Source: Candidatus Portiera sp.
GTDB taxonomy: Bacteria > Pseudomonadota > Gammaproteobacteria > CBDBNL01 > JAAOII01
DNA length: 5,972 bases
Assembly: GCA_015163845.1 (NCBI GenBank)
Contig: JAAOII010000108.1
Location: 1-5,972 of the forward strand
Direction: 5' to 3'
Below, piece by piece: positions 5,407-5,972 of the stretch; positions within the stretch are counted from its first letter, which is position 1; each line of letters opens with the position of its first letter. The notes beneath the pieces were generated by a model that worked only from the letters and a program-made list of their open reading frames with translations, made no database searches and was not told the origin of the DNA. A program made the translations under genes and the position numbers.

Positions 5407-5972
5407 ATGATTGTATCCTCCCCAAAAGCCCAAAACCCAAATAAGAATAATATGAACCCCATTAATATGAACCCCATTAATATAAGCCCCCTTGCTCACC
5501 TAAAATCAACAATAGCTATTATAGCTATTGCAATTTCTACTCTCATAGCTGCTGGCTGTGCTGCTGGCGGTGGCGGTGGTGGCGATGGCGGTGGTGGCGA
5601 TCCTATTGGTGAGATAACCAAGGAACTCAGTGCCTTTGGTATAACCGAATTTTCAGTTGTTCCTCGTGAGACAGAATTCATGTTTTCTTGGATAAATCCG
5701 CAAAACCCATCTAATAGGATTACTAGTTATACAATGATTGCTATGGGCTATGCCAATTTTACAGCTATTAATGTGGAAAGAAGTAACGAGAATAAAACAA
5801 TAGCTTATACTGGCAATGGGACCTCGCAAAATTTTACTTATATGGAGCTTACTGAGGGTAGTTATTACGAGTTCTTTATTCAAGCTAACTATGAAGATGG
5901 TGAGAGTGATAATGAGAAACCAATACGAGTATTTAATGGACGTTTGTTAGCAGGTGTAAATTCTGATGGAGA
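5407..5972 (+). CDS. lipoprotein with glycine linker and fibronectin-III-like domain, cut off by window end
   Basis: The gene is open at the window's right edge after 188 codons. The hydrophobic segment at 35-49 ends in a lipobox (LIAAGC, lipidated C51), so the protein is probably exported and attached to a membrane. A flexible linker follows (G54-G64, with D60 and D65). Residues about 80-176 look like a fibronectin-III-like beta-sandwich: FMFSWINP (W95), ITSYTM, then ELTEGSYYEFFIQANYEDGES, the usual Tyr-x-Phe-x-x-x-A-x-Y end pattern. The visible end, AGVNSDG plus Asp or Glu, could open a calcium-binding repeat. Three in-frame ATGs (5407, 5452, 5467) are possible starts and none has a good Shine-Dalgarno sequence. 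The later ones give a more normal signal-peptide n-region, while 5407 was chosen as the longest. The role is unknown; surface or adhesion-type proteins share this layout. Confidence 0.8.
   Translation, partial: MIVSSPKAQNPNKNNMNPINMNPINISPLAHLKSTIAIIAIAISTLIAAGCAAGGGGGGDGGGGDPIGEITKELSAFGITEFSVVPRETEFMFSWINPQNPSNRITSYTMIAMGYANFTAINVERSNENKTIAYTGNGTSQNFTYMELTEGSYYEFFIQANYEDGESDNEKPIRVFNGRLLAGVNSDG
5452..5490 (+). repeat. 15-bp in-frame tandem repeat in the lipoprotein N-terminus
   Basis: ATGAACCCCATTAAT is repeated exactly at 5452-5466 and 5467-5481, with a degenerate third start ATAAGCCCC at 5482-5490. Each unit encodes MNPIN and brings its own in-frame ATG, so the duplication also multiplies possible start codons. 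It lies before the hydrophobic core of the signal peptide, where sequence constraint is low. Confidence 0.9.
5510..5530 (+). repeat. perfect 10-bp inverted repeat and 9-bp tandem repeat in the signal peptide
   Basis: CAATAGCTAT (5510-5519) and ATAGCTATTG (5521-5530) are exact reverse complements around one base. The same stretch is a 9-bp tandem duplication of ATAGCTATT (5512-5520 and 5521-5529) encoding IAI twice in the hydrophobic core. The palindrome follows from ATAGCTAT being self-complementary, so it is probably a by-product of duplication. Confidence 0.85.
5572..5601 (+). repeat. 15-bp in-frame tandem repeat encoding GGGGD
   Basis: GGCGGTGGTGGCGAT occurs exactly twice, at 5572-5586 and 5587-5601, in the lipoprotein reading frame. 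It encodes the spacer just after the lipidated cysteine. It is the most GC-rich patch of this gene. Copy-number change would lengthen or shorten the linker without breaking the frame. Confidence 0.92.

Noticed and set aside
5496..5681. Minus-strand reading frame with proline-rich run opposite the lipoprotein gene
   Set aside because: It is the antisense of the glycine linker and signal peptide; the plus-strand frame has a lipobox and domain and is clearly the real one.
1..5972. CRISPR arrays, insertion sequences, tRNA genes, toxin-antitoxin pairs and defence systems
   Set aside because: No spaced direct repeats of CRISPR type, transposase frames, terminal inverted repeats, tRNA cloverleaf cores or known defence motifs were seen on either strand.

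Overview
The window looks like ordinary chromosome from a low-GC gammaproteobacterium. The 5S rRNA at the left edge has a gamma/beta-type core, the M3 peptidase is closest in motif detail to gammaproteobacterial OpdA, and GloA and QueH match proteobacterial forms. These are judgements from remembered family sequences, so the genus is not claimed. The PAP2 phosphatase reminds me more of Bacteroidetes-type proteins, which may mean transfer or simply a widespread subfamily.

Layout: bases 1-115 are the 5S rRNA that ends an rRNA operon lying off the left edge. A 260-base spacer (116-375) follows, with a possible terminator hairpin, three short tandem repeats and an extended -10 promoter. Then comes queH on the plus strand (376-1074). 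From 5235 down to 1134 four genes run on the minus strand in the order gloA, opdA, a PAP2-family phosphatase and an unrecognised membrane-anchored acidic protein. A stem-loop over the opdA stop codon suggests two transcription units: gloA-opdA, and PAP2-unknown. Between gloA and the right edge lies a divergent intergenic region with a 10-bp tandem repeat, two related hairpins and a TATAAT box. It leads into a plus-strand lipoprotein gene that is cut off by the window end.

Function: queH finishes queuosine synthesis for tRNA anticodons, gloA detoxifies methylglyoxal, opdA degrades oligopeptides and signal peptides in the cytoplasm, and the PAP2 protein probably dephosphorylates lipid phosphates at the inner membrane. 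The last two proteins are an unknown inner-membrane protein and a lipoprotein with a fibronectin-III-like domain, both probably in the cell envelope. I see no single pathway linking the genes, and no mobile element, CRISPR array or defence system.

The most striking features are at the DNA level. Short exact or near-exact tandem duplications (8-18 bp) occur in every large spacer, and inside genes they appear with frame-preserving unit lengths (9, 12 and 15 bp), most densely in the N-terminus of the lipoprotein. None of the six protein genes has a convincing Shine-Dalgarno sequence, and two of them (queH, gloA) have a -10-like box 6-8 bases before the ATG, which predicts leaderless mRNAs.
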